Part shown: positions 46,569 through 58,639 of the stretch, piece after piece
How the letters are laid out: every line of letters begins with the position of its first letter
Position numbering within the stretch: the first letter of the stretch is position 1
Assembly: GCA_016808115.1 (NCBI GenBank)
Contig: JAEQBH010003859.1
Location: 1-64,000, forward strand
Direction of reading: 5' to 3'
Length of the DNA stretch: 64,000 bases
Origin: Tetrastigma voinierianum
Lineage: Eukaryota > Streptophyta > Magnoliopsida > Vitales > Vitaceae
The notes under the pieces: model-generated
The model's database searches: none
Told to the model about the DNA's origin: nothing
Seen by the model: the letters and a program-made list of their open reading frames with translations, nothing else
Program-made: the position numbers and the translations under genes

Positions 46569-48894
46569 TGTGACGCCCCAACCGGGGTCCCATTTGACAA
46601 CCCACAACTCGCGACTCTCGTGCATTTCGTGACCCGATACTCACACCTAAGTGCGCCTCCCATTTATCTAACTATTTTAAACAAAAGCTCCAAGAGAAAT
46701 TTCATTTGTTCAGTGAGCTCTACCCAACATACAACCTATATGGAATAACATAAACATAACTCATCCAAGGATCTCAACAAGTGAACACCATACAGGGTCC
46801 ATATGTCTATATCCCCAATATACATCCCTTTACTGGGACCCATTCATTCACATTTAAATCTAAACACAAAATAAAACACTTAATTCATAGTCCTCGTGGC
46901 GAGTCCGATCACCTCTTACCATAATTCACAGGCCCTACTATTTACATTAATAAATTCAAAAGAATTTTATAAAAATCCTTTATACAAAAAAAACACTTTA
47001 CAAAAATGTTACCTGTGGCGCCATGTCGGGCCTCTGAATCACGGCCTCTGGTCTGAGTGTCGTCTCCTCAGACATCCCCCGCGGTCAGTGGTCCTATCAC
47101 GGGAAAGCAACGCCCATTGAAAATTCTCCCACAAGGGCTACTCCCACCTACAACGACACGCGCAATTAAGAACTACGAAATGCTGCTCAACATTCCATAT
47201 AAATAATGCAATTCTATATTGAATATTATGTGTCATGCAGAGATTTAGACTCCTCATGCTCGCCATAAACTCGAGTCCCGACCAATTTCACACATGCAGA
47301 TGCCAAGTGCGAACTAGTCATCAGCGCTTTCACCCATCGACTCAACCCATCGACAACCCTCTAATGTTTATTCAATTTACAACACGCAGCTGCTTTCTGG
47401 CCAAAAGTAACTCGGTCTCACTGTGTGCTTTGCACGTTTTCCGACTCTTTGCGAACTTTCATCGCTTAGATACATATTTCGACAAAGAATAAAATTTCGG
47501 TCTTTCACCTCGTAGGACCATTCTCATATTGCTTCACCCAAACACATAAAGCTTTAGCATTATTATTATTTTATACAATCCGTGAGTCTCCATTTTGACG
47601 TTGTCTCATATCCAGTTCTCACCACATTCCATCGAGAATGGTGAATGATGCACCATGCACCCACACCCGACTCGACGATGCACTGCGCATACGAAATGCA
47701 ATCATGTCATTTCATATGATGTCATGCTACATGCACAATTTATAAATTCCGGATAATTATATTTCCTACATATAATTAATGATTGCCAATTTCCATGTTA
47801 ATACATCAAACAAGTATATAAAGATCATTTTACACACAACAACATGTTATTTATTTTTCCAAATAATAATAATCAAATGGCCTAAATCTCAGACTCCACA
47901 TAAATGTGGCACCTCTTGGCCCCTTCACTACCATGAACCATTTTGTCTCCATTCATCACAAATTACAAGATGACCCAAGAACCTAACAAAACCTGAATAC
48001 ATCAGCCCCTGGTTTAAAAACCAAACTTCAACCTACCCAGACTCCGCTTTCGGAACTAACTTGTACTTCATTATTTGTCCCCAAATCTCGACTAAATCAC
48101 TACTTGGGCTACTACCCAAAGAACCCCCATGTCATTAAATGGCCTTTAGGCTAGGAAAATAATCCAAGTAGGAAAAATTTAACCTCGTGAGTTCGACGAA
48201 CCCAAGATTTTGCAATTTAATGCATAACCTTGGCTGTTTAATCGACTTCACTTTTGCTCAAACGAAACTCACGGTCCGATTCAGAATCTTAGAGAGAGAG
48301 AAGTGGAAACCCTTTTCCTCTCTCTCTTTCTCCCTTTGATTTCCTTTTCTTTTCTATTTGATTGCTTCCACTTTATTTTTTTTTTCCTTTGTTTGGCCTT
48401 TCTTTTCCCTTTTTTTTTTCTCTTCATTTATTTTTTTCTTTTTCTTTCATTTCTCTCATTCTTTTCTCTTTCTCGTTCTTTTCTTTTGCCTATCTTTTCG
48501 TTCTCTCCTCGGTCTTATCCACTAAATTCTCCTTCGTTGCTTCCACTCCCATTCCTCCTTTAAATTTTCATTTTTTTCTTTTTCTTATTCTTCAATTTGA
48601 CTTTCTTTTTCTTTTCTTTATTTCTTATTTCTTTGACACATACTAATGTGTTTCATGCACACAAGTGCACCACATGGCTCATGCCATGTGTCACTTGACA
48701 CCCGATGTCTCGAAAAACGTGAAATTCCAACTATCTAGGAATTCAACAAAATTCGACTGGGTAACTACATTTCCTCGCGAGACGACCCGACTGAAGTCCG
48801 TATATCATCCGAGATCTGAGGAAATTTCCTGCCTTTCAACAAAATTACTCGCTTTTACTTTTTCAGAAAAATTGATTTTTTCTCGAGTTTTACA
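46569..48894 (-). repeat. F1 gypsy 3' LTR, copy III
   Basis: 2,326 bp from TGTGACGCCCCAACC to CTCGAGTTTTACA, the best-preserved F1 LTR ends in the window. Minus-strand TATA-like sequence near 47812-47822, CT-rich tract at 48310-48640. Confidence 0.9.
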
Positions 48895-48905
48895 TTCTTC
48901 CCCCC
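48895..48905 (-). other. F1-III polypurine tract
   Basis: Reverse complement GGGGGGAAGAA, directly inside the 3' LTR. Confidence 0.9.
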
Positions 48906-48960
48906 TTAATAGAATTTGGTCCTCGAAATTCGCACACACAAAGACATGCATAAACAATAT

Positions 48961-49360
48961 TCATTCTACTTCCAATATTTGAATTTCAATATTAAACAAC
49001 GCACCTTCATCCTCAAATAGGAAAGGATAGGTGGCTCGCATCGTGTCCTCAAGTTCCCAAGTCATTTCCTCCATTCCTGTCGCTAACAACACTTCACAAA
49101 TTTCACTACTGGCCGTAAAACCTAATTCGCCATCCAAGATACTTACTAGTCCCTCTCCTACAGTCCCATCTGTATCAACATTAATCTCTCCCCAATCCAC
49201 TACATGAGTTAGATCTAGAGTATACTTCCGGAGCATGGAGATGTGGAACACCTCATGGACACCTGATAAACTCGGTGGTAGAGCCAACCGATATGCAACT
49301 GTACCCACCCTCTCTAGTATCTCGAAGGGCCCGATATACCTCAGCGCTAACTTCCCTCAC
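48961..49360 (-). pseudogene. F1-III integrase C-terminus, chromodomain-like
   Basis: The frame at 48961-49308 starts GTVAYRLALPPSLSGVHEVFH, then ISMLRKYTLDLTHVVDW, EVDTDGT, and ends with MEEMTWELEDTMRATYPFLF. The linker after the integrase core plus the W.LED...YPFLF end is characteristic of chromodomain-bearing gypsy polyproteins, where it directs integration towards heterochromatin. The middle (LGFTASSEICEVLLATG) looks frameshifted relative to the family. Confidence 0.85.
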
Positions 49361-49399
49361 TTGCCGAATCTGATCACTCCTCTCTTAGGCATCACCTTC

Positions 49400-50690
49400 A
49401 AGAAGGTGTGATCACCCACCTCAAACTGTAGAGGCTCGACGCCAGCCATCTACAGAATTTTCCGTCACTCCGGTCGTAAGGAGGCGCTTCCGAATAAAAC
49501 TCACCTTCTCAGAGGTGTCTACACTAGATCCCACCGCTGATGGAACTCTCCCACCTCCTCACCAATCAGGATCTGCATCGGCCTCCCATATAAAGCTTGA
49601 TAGGGTGCCATCCGTATACTCGCTGGATAACTATTGTTATAGGCGAATTTCCACTAATGGTAAGCGCTCCTCCTAGCTACCCTTAAGATCCAGGACGCAT
49701 GCTCGTAGCATGTCCTCTAAAACCTATATGGTTCTCTCCGACTGACCATTTGTCTACGGATAAAAGGCCGTGCTCATCTTCAACTATGTCCCCATGGCCT
49801 TTTGGAAACTCTTCCAAAAGTGTGTCGTAAACCTGGGATCCCTGTCCGATATGATGGACACTAGTACACCATGTAGCCGGACAATCTCTCGAATATACAA
49901 CCGGTAGAATTTCTCCAAAGCAGGGAAGGTCATCCGTGATTGCTTAGAAAATGCCGATTTAGTGAGTCGGTCCACTATCACCCATACAACATCATGTCTT
50001 CGTGGTGTCCGTGGCAAGTGGGTCACAAAGTCCATTGTGATGTGCTCCCACTTCCACTCTGCTACCTCTAATGGCTAAAGTAGCCTTGCTGGCTTCTGAT
50101 GCTAAGCCTTAACCTCCGGACACGTGAGACATCGTTGAACAAAATCTCCAACGTGTCGCTTCATTTTCTCCAAGAATACCGGGCGAATAAGATCTCGATA
50201 CACTGCGGCCACCCGATGCACAAGAAACGGTGCAAAGTGGAACTCCCCAAGGATCTCCTGCATCGGCCAACCGGGGAACCACGCACCGCCCCGCCGTAAA
50301 ATGTGCCAACTTAGTGAGTCGGTCCACTATCACCCATACCGTATCATGTCTCTGTGGTGTCCGTGGAAAGCGGGTCACAAAGTCCATCGTGACGTGCTCC
50401 CACTTCCATTCCACTATCTCTAATGACTCGGGCACTCGGCTTCTCGATGCTCAAGAACGACCACCGATACGTGAGACATCACAAACAAAATCTCCAACGT
50501 GTCGCTTTATTCCGCTCCAGTAATACTGGCGACGAAGATCTCGATACATCTTCATGCCACTTAGATGCACAGCAAAACAAGAGCAGTGGAACTCCTGGAG
50601 GATCTTCTCTCTCAGATCGGTCAACTGGGGAACCACGACCCATCCCCTATACCGAAGACTACCATCTGTGTGGATGCCCCAATTCTTCAC
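49400..50690 (-). pseudogene. F1-III integrase, with internal duplication
   Basis: The zinc-binding N-terminus is at 50451-50690 (EFHCSCFAVHLSGMKMYRDLRRQYYW, an HHCC-type region with the last cysteines disturbed). The core start WVIVDRLTK occurs twice, at 50109-50435 and 49784-50035. The latter continues to LYIREIVRLHGV and ISDRDPRFTTHFW, which contains the second catalytic aspartate. The duplication adds about 350 bp and would disrupt the enzyme fold. Confidence 0.85.
49961..50660 (-). repeat. Direct duplication inside F1 integrase
   Basis: Two copies, about 49961-50312 and 50313-50660, each containing the AGTGAGTCGGTCCACTATC block, a CCGTGG..AAAGTCCAT block and the GTGAGACATC ... AATCTCCAACGTGTCGCTT block. 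The period is about 347-352 bp. Matching pairs exist in copies I, II and IV. Confidence 0.85.
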
Positions 50691-50699
50691 ACCTTACCC

Positions 50700-51475
50700 G
50701 ACTGTACCTAAATTCCCCGATGGATTTGATATCTCGTCCCACTACTCGACTCAATCAATTTACTCAATAGGGCTAGCGTGAGCCACCAGACCCTGTAAAG
50801 TACCTCCGAGTTTAATCACTATATTGCGCCTTAAACCCGTCCTACGCCTCGAGCATATACCACTCTCGGGAAACTATACTAGCTTAGTAATTCTTGTGAC
50901 TTCCCGATCGAAAGTGCATCGCCTGACTACACTGGCCTTCACTCCTGATGGTAATGCAAAGTGAAGTCATAGTCCTCCAAATACTCTATCCATCTGCCTT
51001 GCCTCATGTCGAGGTCCCGTCGTGTGAAAATATACTTCGACTCTCAAGGTCTTAAAATACCTTAAACCGCTTCACCACACAAGTAAAGCATAAAAATCTT
51101 TAAGGCAAAGACAATGGCCGCCAACTCCAGATCATGTAGGTACTTGCTCATGATTCTTTAGTTGTCTGGAACCATAAGCTACAACCCTCCTGACTGCATC
51201 AAGACACCTCCCAGTCTGTCCCTAGAGGCATCACAATACACGTGCATCATTCCTCGCATGAGATTATTAGTATAGGAGCCGGGCAATTCCTTTTCAACTC
51301 TTGGAATGCCTTCTCACACAAGTCATCCCACTCAAACTTGACCCTCTTCCGGGTCAATCTAGTCATAGGTGCTGTTAGCCGGGAGAAATCCTCAATAAAC
51401 CTCCTGTAATACCCCGCTAATCCCAAGAAACTGTGTATCTCGAAGATTGACTTCGACCTCTCCCAACTCATAACA
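50700..51475 (-). pseudogene. F1-III RNase H and RT connection, degenerate
   Basis: The frame at 51247-51471 reads SIFEIHSFLGLAGYYRRFIEDFSRLTAPMTRLTRK, the RT thumb/connection of Ty3/gypsy, then FEWDDLCEKAFQELK, the entry to RNase H. The RNase H body to 50700 is homologous to copies I, II and IV but frameshifted. Confidence 0.85.
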
Positions 51476-52130
51476 CTTCAACCTTCTGGGCGGGCTCCAT
51501 CGACACACTGCCGACATCGACGCGGTCCCAAGAATTTCACCTCAGTAAGCCAAAATTCACATTTGCTAAACTTGGCCTACAACCGTTGGTCCTTGAGTGC
51601 TTGGAGAACAATCCGCAAATGATCCTCATGCTCCTCCTCGACCGAGTAGATTAAGACGCTAACAAAGACTACAAAATAAACTGATCCAAATAGTTAGAAT
51701 AATTCTATGCATGAGATCCATGAATGCCGCTGGCGCATTCGTCAACCCGATGGGCATCATTGTGAACTCGAAATGCCCATACTGCGTCCTAAACGCTGTC
51801 TTAGGGATATCAACCTCCCTAACTCTCAACTGATGGTATCCGATGTGAAGATCTATCTTGGAGTAGACTCGTGCCCTTCTCACCGACAACAATTCATCAA
51901 CTCGTAAGCGATAATTCGATTCTTTATCGTGAATCTATTCAACTTATTTAATCAATGCACGTCAAAGGGTCTCATTCTTCTTTTGCAAACAGACCTGAGC
52001 GGCCCCAATGGTGAAGTGCCTTGGCCTTAATAAAACTCTTATCCAACAATTTCAAATGACCTTGAGTTCTTGCAACTCAACCGGTGCCATCCTATGAGGA
52101 GTCATAGAAATAGGCGACGTACCAGGGTGT
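51476..52130 (-). pseudogene. F1-III reverse transcriptase, degenerate
   Basis: The frame at 51659-51892 reads VYSKIDLHIGYHQLRVREVDIPKTAFRTQYGHFEFTMMPIGLTNAPAAF, conserved RT motifs including the first catalytic aspartate (KIDL). The YVDD region just after it (about 51650-51690) is destroyed by indels. The N-terminal 'PISMTPHR..P.ELQELK' block is at 52050-52130. Confidence 0.85.
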
Positions 52131-52416
52131 AACTCAATAACAAAGTCTATATCCTTGTACAGAGGCAATCCCAATAGCTCATCTGGAAAGACATCCTCAT
52201 ACTCGCAAACCACCCGAGGTAGTCAAACTCGTCTTACCTCATCCTTCAGTGGCATGGCTTCAACCCAACCCATCAACTCCGTCTCCATCCGAGTCATGCA
52301 ACGGCTCGGGGTAAAGAATCATGTTTATCCCCTTAAAAAGTCACACGAATACCATCCTGTGTGTAGGCAGTAACCCTCCTACTATCACAATCAATGACGA
52401 CTTGGTGTGCCGTCAA

Positions 52417-52788
52417 TCAATCCATGCTAAGAATGACATCAAAATCTAATATCTCCATTACCTGAAGGTCCACAGTGAGCAGAATCCTTGAGATCTCTAA
52501 CTCAAAATCCCAACATATCTGATCAATCCTTACCTTAGTCCCTAGGGGAGAACTCACATGTAACGGCTCTTCCAAGGTCTCCACCTCCAAGCCCAAAACA
52601 TCCACACTAGCTGCAGCAACAAAAGAATGTGATGCACCAGAATCAAACAATATCTTTGCCCATATGCGAGATAACAAAAACATACCCATTGTATCAGACT
52701 GATCTGCAAGCTCAGTTTGCGGTGCCACAACGTAGACATGCCTCTGGGTCCCTAAAGTACCGGCTTGGAAGTCTTGGCCTCGACCCAT
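52417..52788 (-). pseudogene. F1-III aspartic protease
   Basis: A 123-codon open piece of gag-pol. It contains LFDSGASHSFV, the catalytic site of retroviral-type aspartic proteases (52621-52650), and ends with the ILDFDVIL.MD block. Upstream is the MGRGQDFQAG linker. Only this domain of the copy is fully readable; neighbouring domains are out of frame. Confidence 0.9.
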
Positions 52789-52789
52789 G

Positions 52790-53480
52790 CCCCGCTACGG
52801 ACTGGCTCCGCGAAATAGTAGCGCTTGTTCAAGATCCCGGGATCGGAGTATTGTTTCCGCCTATGTTAGTAAGGAGGAACAAATACCGTCAGACAAGTCC
52901 TAATCGACGATCAACAGGTGTCCTATAACTCTGGGATTCCCGCCTCTGAGGGTAATCTCGCTTCATATGTCCAGGTTGATGGTAATGGAAACACGTTTCT
53001 TCGGCTCTGATCGGGCTGGGGATTCGGGCGTCTCCCAACCTTGAATGATTGACCTTGGCCTTAGCCCTGATAGCTGCGGCCTTGTCCCTGAGGTCCTCGG
53101 GGCATAGCCGTCTTCTACCTCTTTCCGGAACTAGAAGAAGATTGATTCTCCTCTTGTAATCAAGACCTACTTCCGATGTCTCGTGTGTCATCTACTTATC
53201 TTCCAATAGCCAAGGATGTCTTGACCATCGAGTCCCCTTCTTCCATGTTTGTCAGAGGATGATATGCCTGAAACCCCTGGAGGTTACCTTCCGCCATTCC
53301 TCCATGGCAAACTGCCAGAATTAGTCCGTAAAGGTAGCAACCATGCCTCTCCTGCACAATAATGGCAACTACAACACCTATAGCCTCTATAAAGGCATGT
53401 GGGCCAAACACAGGTGGTGGTTGACTATTTTCTCATGAACGACCTCTACGTCCTTGCCCTCGACTTGCCATCTACACAAG
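52790..53480 (-). pseudogene. F1-III gag C-terminal part with zinc knuckle
   Basis: The frame at 52889-53191 holds CFHYHQPGHMKRDYPQR, a CCHC zinc knuckle with the second Cys changed (CFHY for CFHC) and the last Cys replaced by Tyr. The basic linker before it is partly in another phase. A shorter piece to 53480 is gag-like. The usual N-terminal gag is not clearly present, so gag seems shortened. Confidence 0.75.
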
Positions 53481-53871
53481 TTAAGATAGCAATTTGAGAT
53501 TCTCTCTTTTCATTTATCACATTAATGGTGCATAATGCCAAACACTAATAAATAACCATTCCTACGTAATCATGCTTATTCGTTTTCCAAACCTAAGGTT
53601 ACGTTTGCTAACACTAGTGTTCTCCAATTTCTATATACATTCTATCATGCATATATTCACACAACCACAATACATCTCTCATGGAACATATTAGAACATA
53701 AAAGAAATCAATGCACACAATGCCGTGTTCTACACCCATTCCCACTAATCCTAGGTATTTGTATACCTAACTCTTGATACTCAACTATGACAAGCCAATA
53801 ACTAAAAACACTTATGGATACCCCCACCCGAGCTCCCTAGGTAGTCGCTTAATCTAGCCATCGATACCTGC

Positions 53872-55223
53872 CGTGACGCCCAAACTGTGGGTCCTGCTAA
53901 CAACCCTTCAACCCACTGACTCGTGTGGATTTCGAGGACCCGATACTACATTGCCACGCCCTATTTATCGATCCATGTTTTCATGAAAAATCAGGCAGTC
54001 TCCTTGTTCTGGGGAGCTCCACTCCAACATACAACCTATATAACAGTTGTAATCATAACTCCATCCGGTGGTCTCAATGTATAGTATTGACCACACAGGG
54101 TCCATCTGTCCATATCTCCAATATACATCCCTTTACCGGGACACATTCATTCACATTTAAATCTAAAATATGAAAATAAAACACTTAATTACAGTATGTA
54201 AGAGTCCAATCACGGCCTTCTTACCATAATTACATATTCGACTATTTATACAATAATCCAAACGAATTTTATAAAAATCATTTTATACAAAACACTTTTT
54301 ACAAAATGTTACTCAAGGCCACATGTTGGCCTCCTTTGCAATCACGGTCTTGTCGGAGCGCCGTCTTCCTGTACATTCCTTGTGCCTGAAAGGGGGTCCC
54401 ACAACTGCGTGAGAAATGCCCAGTAGAAAAATTCTCCTATAAGGGCTACTCCCCTACTAAAATGCTCATGCAATGGCAACCATGAAAACGTCCATTCACA
54501 TTCCATATAAATAATGCAATTCTATATGGAATATTACGTGTCATGTATGAGGTGAGACTCCTCATGCCCATAAACCCGAGTCCTGACCGACTCCCTCACA
54601 CATGCAGATGCCAAGTGTGAAAACTAGTCATTGGTGTTTCACCCAATGACTCAACCCATTGGACAACCCTCCAATGTTTATTCAATTTTACCAACCTGGT
54701 GGTTTCCGCGGTGGCGAATTTTCTGGGTCTCACAAAGAGGGCTTTTGAACGCTCTCCGATACTTTCGAACTTCATCGCCGGATACATATGTTCGCCTCTA
54801 TCTGCTTCACCCAAACACACGAAATTTATTATTATTATTATTTTATACAACCGCAGTTTCGATTTTGATGTTGTCCCATTTCCGAATTTCACCACACATT
54901 CGTCGCGAATTTAACGACAAGATTTCACGTGACCCACACCGACCTCGACGCGATGTGATCATGCATATGAAATGCAATCATGCCATTTCATGCGATGTCA
55001 TGCTACATGCACAATTTATAAATTCCGGATAATTATATTTCCTACATATAATTTCCTTTATCACAATTTCCATATTAATACATCAAGCAAGTATATATAA
55101 ACATGATTTTTACACACAATAGCATGTTATTTATTTTTCCAACAATAACACCCAAAATGGCCCAAATCTCGGACCGACATAAACAGTATACCTTCCCGGC
55201 CCCTTCTACGTACCATGAACCAT
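53872..55223 (-). repeat. F1 gypsy 5' LTR, copy III, truncated
   Basis: Starts CGTGACGCCC and runs 1.35 kb to ...ACCATGAACCATTT, then copia. Same truncation point as in copy II. Confidence 0.85.
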
Positions 55224-55713
55224 TTCGATGTCAAGACAACCTTTCTAAATGGAGAATTGGATGAAGAGATCTACATGGAGTAGCTTGAGAGTTTTTTTGC
55301 TCCGGGATAAGAAAGTCTGTAGATTGGTGAAATCATTGTATGGGCTAAAACAAGCACCAAAATAATGACATGAGACATTGACAATGTTATGATGCCACAT
55401 GACTTCAAAGTTAATGAATGTGACAAGTGTGTGTATGTCAAAGATACAGAACATGAATATGTCATTGTATGTTTGTACGTAGATGACATGCTTATTGTAA
55501 ATAGTGATGATAAGATGATTACATCTACTAAGAACATAATGAATAAAAGGTTTGGCATGAAAGACTTAGGACTCATTGGAGCGTTTTATCGGGAATAAAA
55601 TCAAACATCAAATGGACCCATTCTAGTTATAGGGGTATTCTTCATAGACTCACCTAAATAGATGTGGAAGTTTGGCTACTTCCTATGGAATTATGAGGCC
55701 AATTCTCTGTAGT
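55224..55713 (+). pseudogene. Copia reverse transcriptase fragment, unit 3
   Basis: DVKTTFLNGELDEEIYME, then an in-frame TAG shared with unit 2, then LKQAPK. An open frame at 55389-55598 reads KCVYVKDTEHEYVIVCLYVDDMLIVNSDDKMI, with the catalytic YVDD motif of Ty1/copia RT intact, followed by KRFGMKDLG. It ends where the F2 LTR starts. It is longer than the unit 2 copy, which lost the stretch before the catalytic site. Confidence 0.9.
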
Positions 55714-55890
55714 CGCGACGCCTAAAAACCCGTGGGTCCGCTGACCACCACAACCCACGGAACACTGCGGAATGCTCCGTGACCCGACATCTCTCACGAG
55801 GCACCGCGCAGTCTCCCTTTGTACGTGGAGCTCTACCCAAATACAACACTTGTAATAAACTTGTCCCAAACAGTCTAATATATCATCACC
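55714..55890 (-). repeat. F2 LTR fragment, unit 3
   Basis: The first 177 bp of the F2 LTR (compare 30565-30745), at the same insertion site in copia. It is cut off at ...ATATATCATCAC and continues with F1 integrase sequence. Confidence 0.8.
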
Positions 55891-56500
55891 TGTAAAGTAG
55901 CCTTGCTGGCTTCTGATGCTAAGCCTTAACCTCCTGACACGTGAGACATCGTTGAACAAAATCTCCAACGTGTCGCTTCATTTTTCTCCAGTAATATTGG
56001 CGACGAAGATCTCGATACATCTTCGTGCCACCTGGATGCACAGTAAAACGGGTGCAAAGTGGAACTCCCGAAGGATCTCCTCTCTTAGATCGGCCAATCG
56101 GGGGGAACCACGAATTCGCCCCCGCCAAAATGCGTGCCAATCCTAGTGAGCCTGCCCACTATCACCCATACCGTATCATGTCTCTGTGGTGTCCGTGGCA
56201 AGTGGGTCACAATGTCCATCGTGACGTGCTCCCACTTCCGTTCCACTACCTCTAATGGCTGAAGTAGCCCTGCTGACTTCTGATGCTCAGCCTTGACCTA
56301 CTGACATGTGAGACATTGTCAAACAAAATCTCCAACGTGTCCCTTTATTCCGCTCCAGTAATACTGGCGACGAAGATCTCGGTACATCTTCATGCCACTT
56401 AGATGCACAGCAAAACAAGAGCAGTGGAACTCTCGGAGGATCTTCTATCTCAGATCGGTCAACTGGGTAACCACGACCCATCCCCTATACCGAAGACTAC
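55891..56500 (-). pseudogene. F1-IV integrase N-terminal part, duplicated segment
   Basis: A piece at 55919-56140 reads FTVHPGGTKMYRDLRRQYYW.KMKRHVGDFVQRCLTCQ, an HHCC zinc-binding region with the final CLTC intact. A second, frameshifted copy of the same region follows near 56300-56480. The catalytic core is mostly missing because of the deletion. Confidence 0.8.
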
Positions 56501-56519
56501 CATCCGTGGTGGGACGGCC

Positions 56520-57950
56520 CAGCCACACCCAGACCACCGTACCTGGCCCCCTCGATGGATGATATCTCCGTGTCCCACCCATGGGACTCCAATCACTTCC
56601 ACTCAATAGGGGATGGCGTGAGCTGAATTGTGCACTCCCCAGCACCCCCGAGCCGATCACCGTGATTGTACTAAACTCCGTCCCAAGGCCTCGAGCATCT
56701 ACCACTCGGGAAACTACACTAACTAAGACTCGACTTCCGACTGAGTGCATCAGCCACTACATTTGCCTTACCCGGATGGTAATGCAAAGTGAAGTCATAG
56801 TCCTCCAAATACTTTATCCATCTGCCTTGCCTCATGTTGAGGTCTCGCTGTGTGAAAATATACTTCAGACTCTTGTGGTCTTAAAATACCTCAAACTGCT
56901 CACCACACAAGTAGTGGCATAAAATCTTTAAGGCAAAGACAATGGCTGCCAACTCCAGATCATGTGTAGGGTAATTCTGCTCATGATTCTTAGTTGTCCA
57001 ATCCATAAGCTACAATCCTCTCTTGACCGTGATCAAGACATCTCCTGGGCCTGGTCTCTGCAGGCATCACAATACACTGTGTACCTCTCGTCCCCGCAGG
57101 GATTATCGCAATGTGGAGCCGGCGAACCTCCTTAAACTCTCAACGCCTTTTCACACAGTCATCCCACCTAAACTCGACCCCTTCCAAGTCAACGAATAAG
57201 TAGGTGTCGCTAGCCTGAGAAATCCTCAATAAACCTCCCGTAATACCCTCGCTAATCCCAAAACTCCGTGATTCAAGATTAACTCGCTCCCAACTCATAA
57301 CAGCCCCAACCTTCTAAGGGTCTACTGACATGATTCAAGCCGACACGACGTGTCCTAAGTGAATTTCACCTCAAGAAGCCAAAATTCACATTTGGCTAAA
57401 CTCTGCATACAACTCCATGGTCCTCGAGCATTGAGAACAATCCAAGAAATGATCCTCATGCTCCTCCTCGTGACCGGAGTAGATCAAGATGTCGACAACA
57501 AAGACCACAACAAATTGATCCAAATAGGGATAGAATACCCTATACATGAGATCCATGAATTCCGCTGGAGCATTCGTCAACCCGAAGGGCATCATTGTGA
57601 ACTCGAAATGCCCATACCGCGTCCTAAACACTGTCTTAGGGATATCAACCTCCCTAACTCTCAACTAATGGTATCCGGTGTGAAGATCTATCTTGGAGTA
57701 GACTCGTGTCCCCCAACTCCATCAAACACCCATCAATCCTCGGTAAGGATACCGATTTTATCGTAACTCTATTAAACTCGCTTCAGAATCAATGCACGCC
57801 AAAAGGGTCTCTGTCTTGTTTTTCGTAAATAGAACCTGAAAGGCCCCATGGTGAAGTGCTCGGTCTAATAAAACTTATCCAACAATTCATACTGGACCTT
57901 AAAGTTCTTGCAACTCAACCGGCGCCATCTTGGGCGAGGAGTCATAGAAA
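56520..57950 (-). pseudogene. F1-IV reverse transcriptase and RNase H, degenerate
   Basis: The frame at 57386-57664 reads RVREVDIPKTVFRTRYGHFEFTMMPFGLTNAP, then FVVVFVVDILIYS, where the YVDD-type motif has become FVVD (first catalytic Asp of the pair lost), then EEEHEDHFL. RNase H homology follows to the left with broken frames. Confidence 0.85.
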
Positions 57951-58251
57951 TAGCGATGTACCAGGTGTAACTCAATAACAAAAGTCTATATCCTTATACG
58001 CAGGCAACCTTAATAGCCTATCCGAAAGACATCCTCGTACCTCAGAAACCACCCAGGTGTAGTTTCCAAACTCGCCCCGACCTCGCCCCCAAAAAGGTCA
58101 TAGCCAACCCATCAACCGTCCCTCCATCCGGAGTCACGCACCTGTGCCTGCAAAGATTCATGTTTATCCCCTTGAAAAGTCACACGAATACCATCCCGTG
58201 TGTAGGTAGTAATCCTCCTACTATCACAATCAATGACGACTTGGTGTGCCG

Positions 58252-58630
58252 TTAACCAATCCATGCTAAGAATGCATCAAAATCTGATATGTCCATTACC
58301 CGAAGGTCCACAGTGAGCAGAATCCTTGAGATCTCTAACTCAAAATCCCGACATATCTTATCAATCCTCACCTTAGTCCCTAGGGGAGAACTCACATGTA
58401 ACGGCTCTTCCAAGGTCTCCATCTCTAAGCCAAAAACATCCACACTAGATGCAACAACAAAAGAATGTGATGCACCCGTAATCCAAACAACATTCATTCA
58501 TACGTGAGAGATAACAAAACATACCTTATCAGATGGGATCGATCTTCAAGCTCAGCCATGGCTACAAAGATGATGATGCCCTCTGGTCCCTAAAGTACCG
58601 GCCTGGAAGTCTTGGCCTCGACCCATGCCC
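58252..58630 (-). pseudogene. F1-IV aspartic protease, degenerate
   Basis: The frame at 58252-58497 reads ITGASHSFV at the catalytic place (DSGA altered to ITGA), then the LEEPLHVSSPLGTKVRIDKICRDFELEISRILLTVDLRVM block. Inactive as read. Confidence 0.85.
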
Positions 58631-58639
58631 TCAAGCATT

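Larger units (their letters stand above)
23399..48257. repeat. Tandem segmental duplication, unit 2
   Basis: The most complete copy of the unit, about 24.9 kb. It contains F1 copy II, the truncated F1 5' LTR, the copia RT fragment, the full F2 element with target-site duplication, the copia tail, the L1 and L2 units and the spacer. It differs from unit 1 by a 745-bp deletion at about 43323 and by many small indels. Confidence 0.85.
48906..53871 (-). mobile_element. F1 gypsy internal region, copy III (best preserved)
   Basis: Minus-strand gag, protease, RT, RNase H, integrase and chromodomain-like C-terminus, the Ty3/gypsy order. The C-terminal motifs (HEVFHISMLRKY, MRATYPFLF) fit the Tekay branch of chromoviruses. 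Several domains still have readable frames of 70-120 codons, but the polyprotein is broken in at least ten places. Leader at 53480-53860, primer site at 53860-53868 (ATCGATACC on the plus strand). Confidence 0.9.

Noticed and set aside
50230..50781. Overlapping plus-strand open frames across F1 integrase and neighbours
   Set aside because: They are shadows of the minus-strand integrase and change frame between copies.
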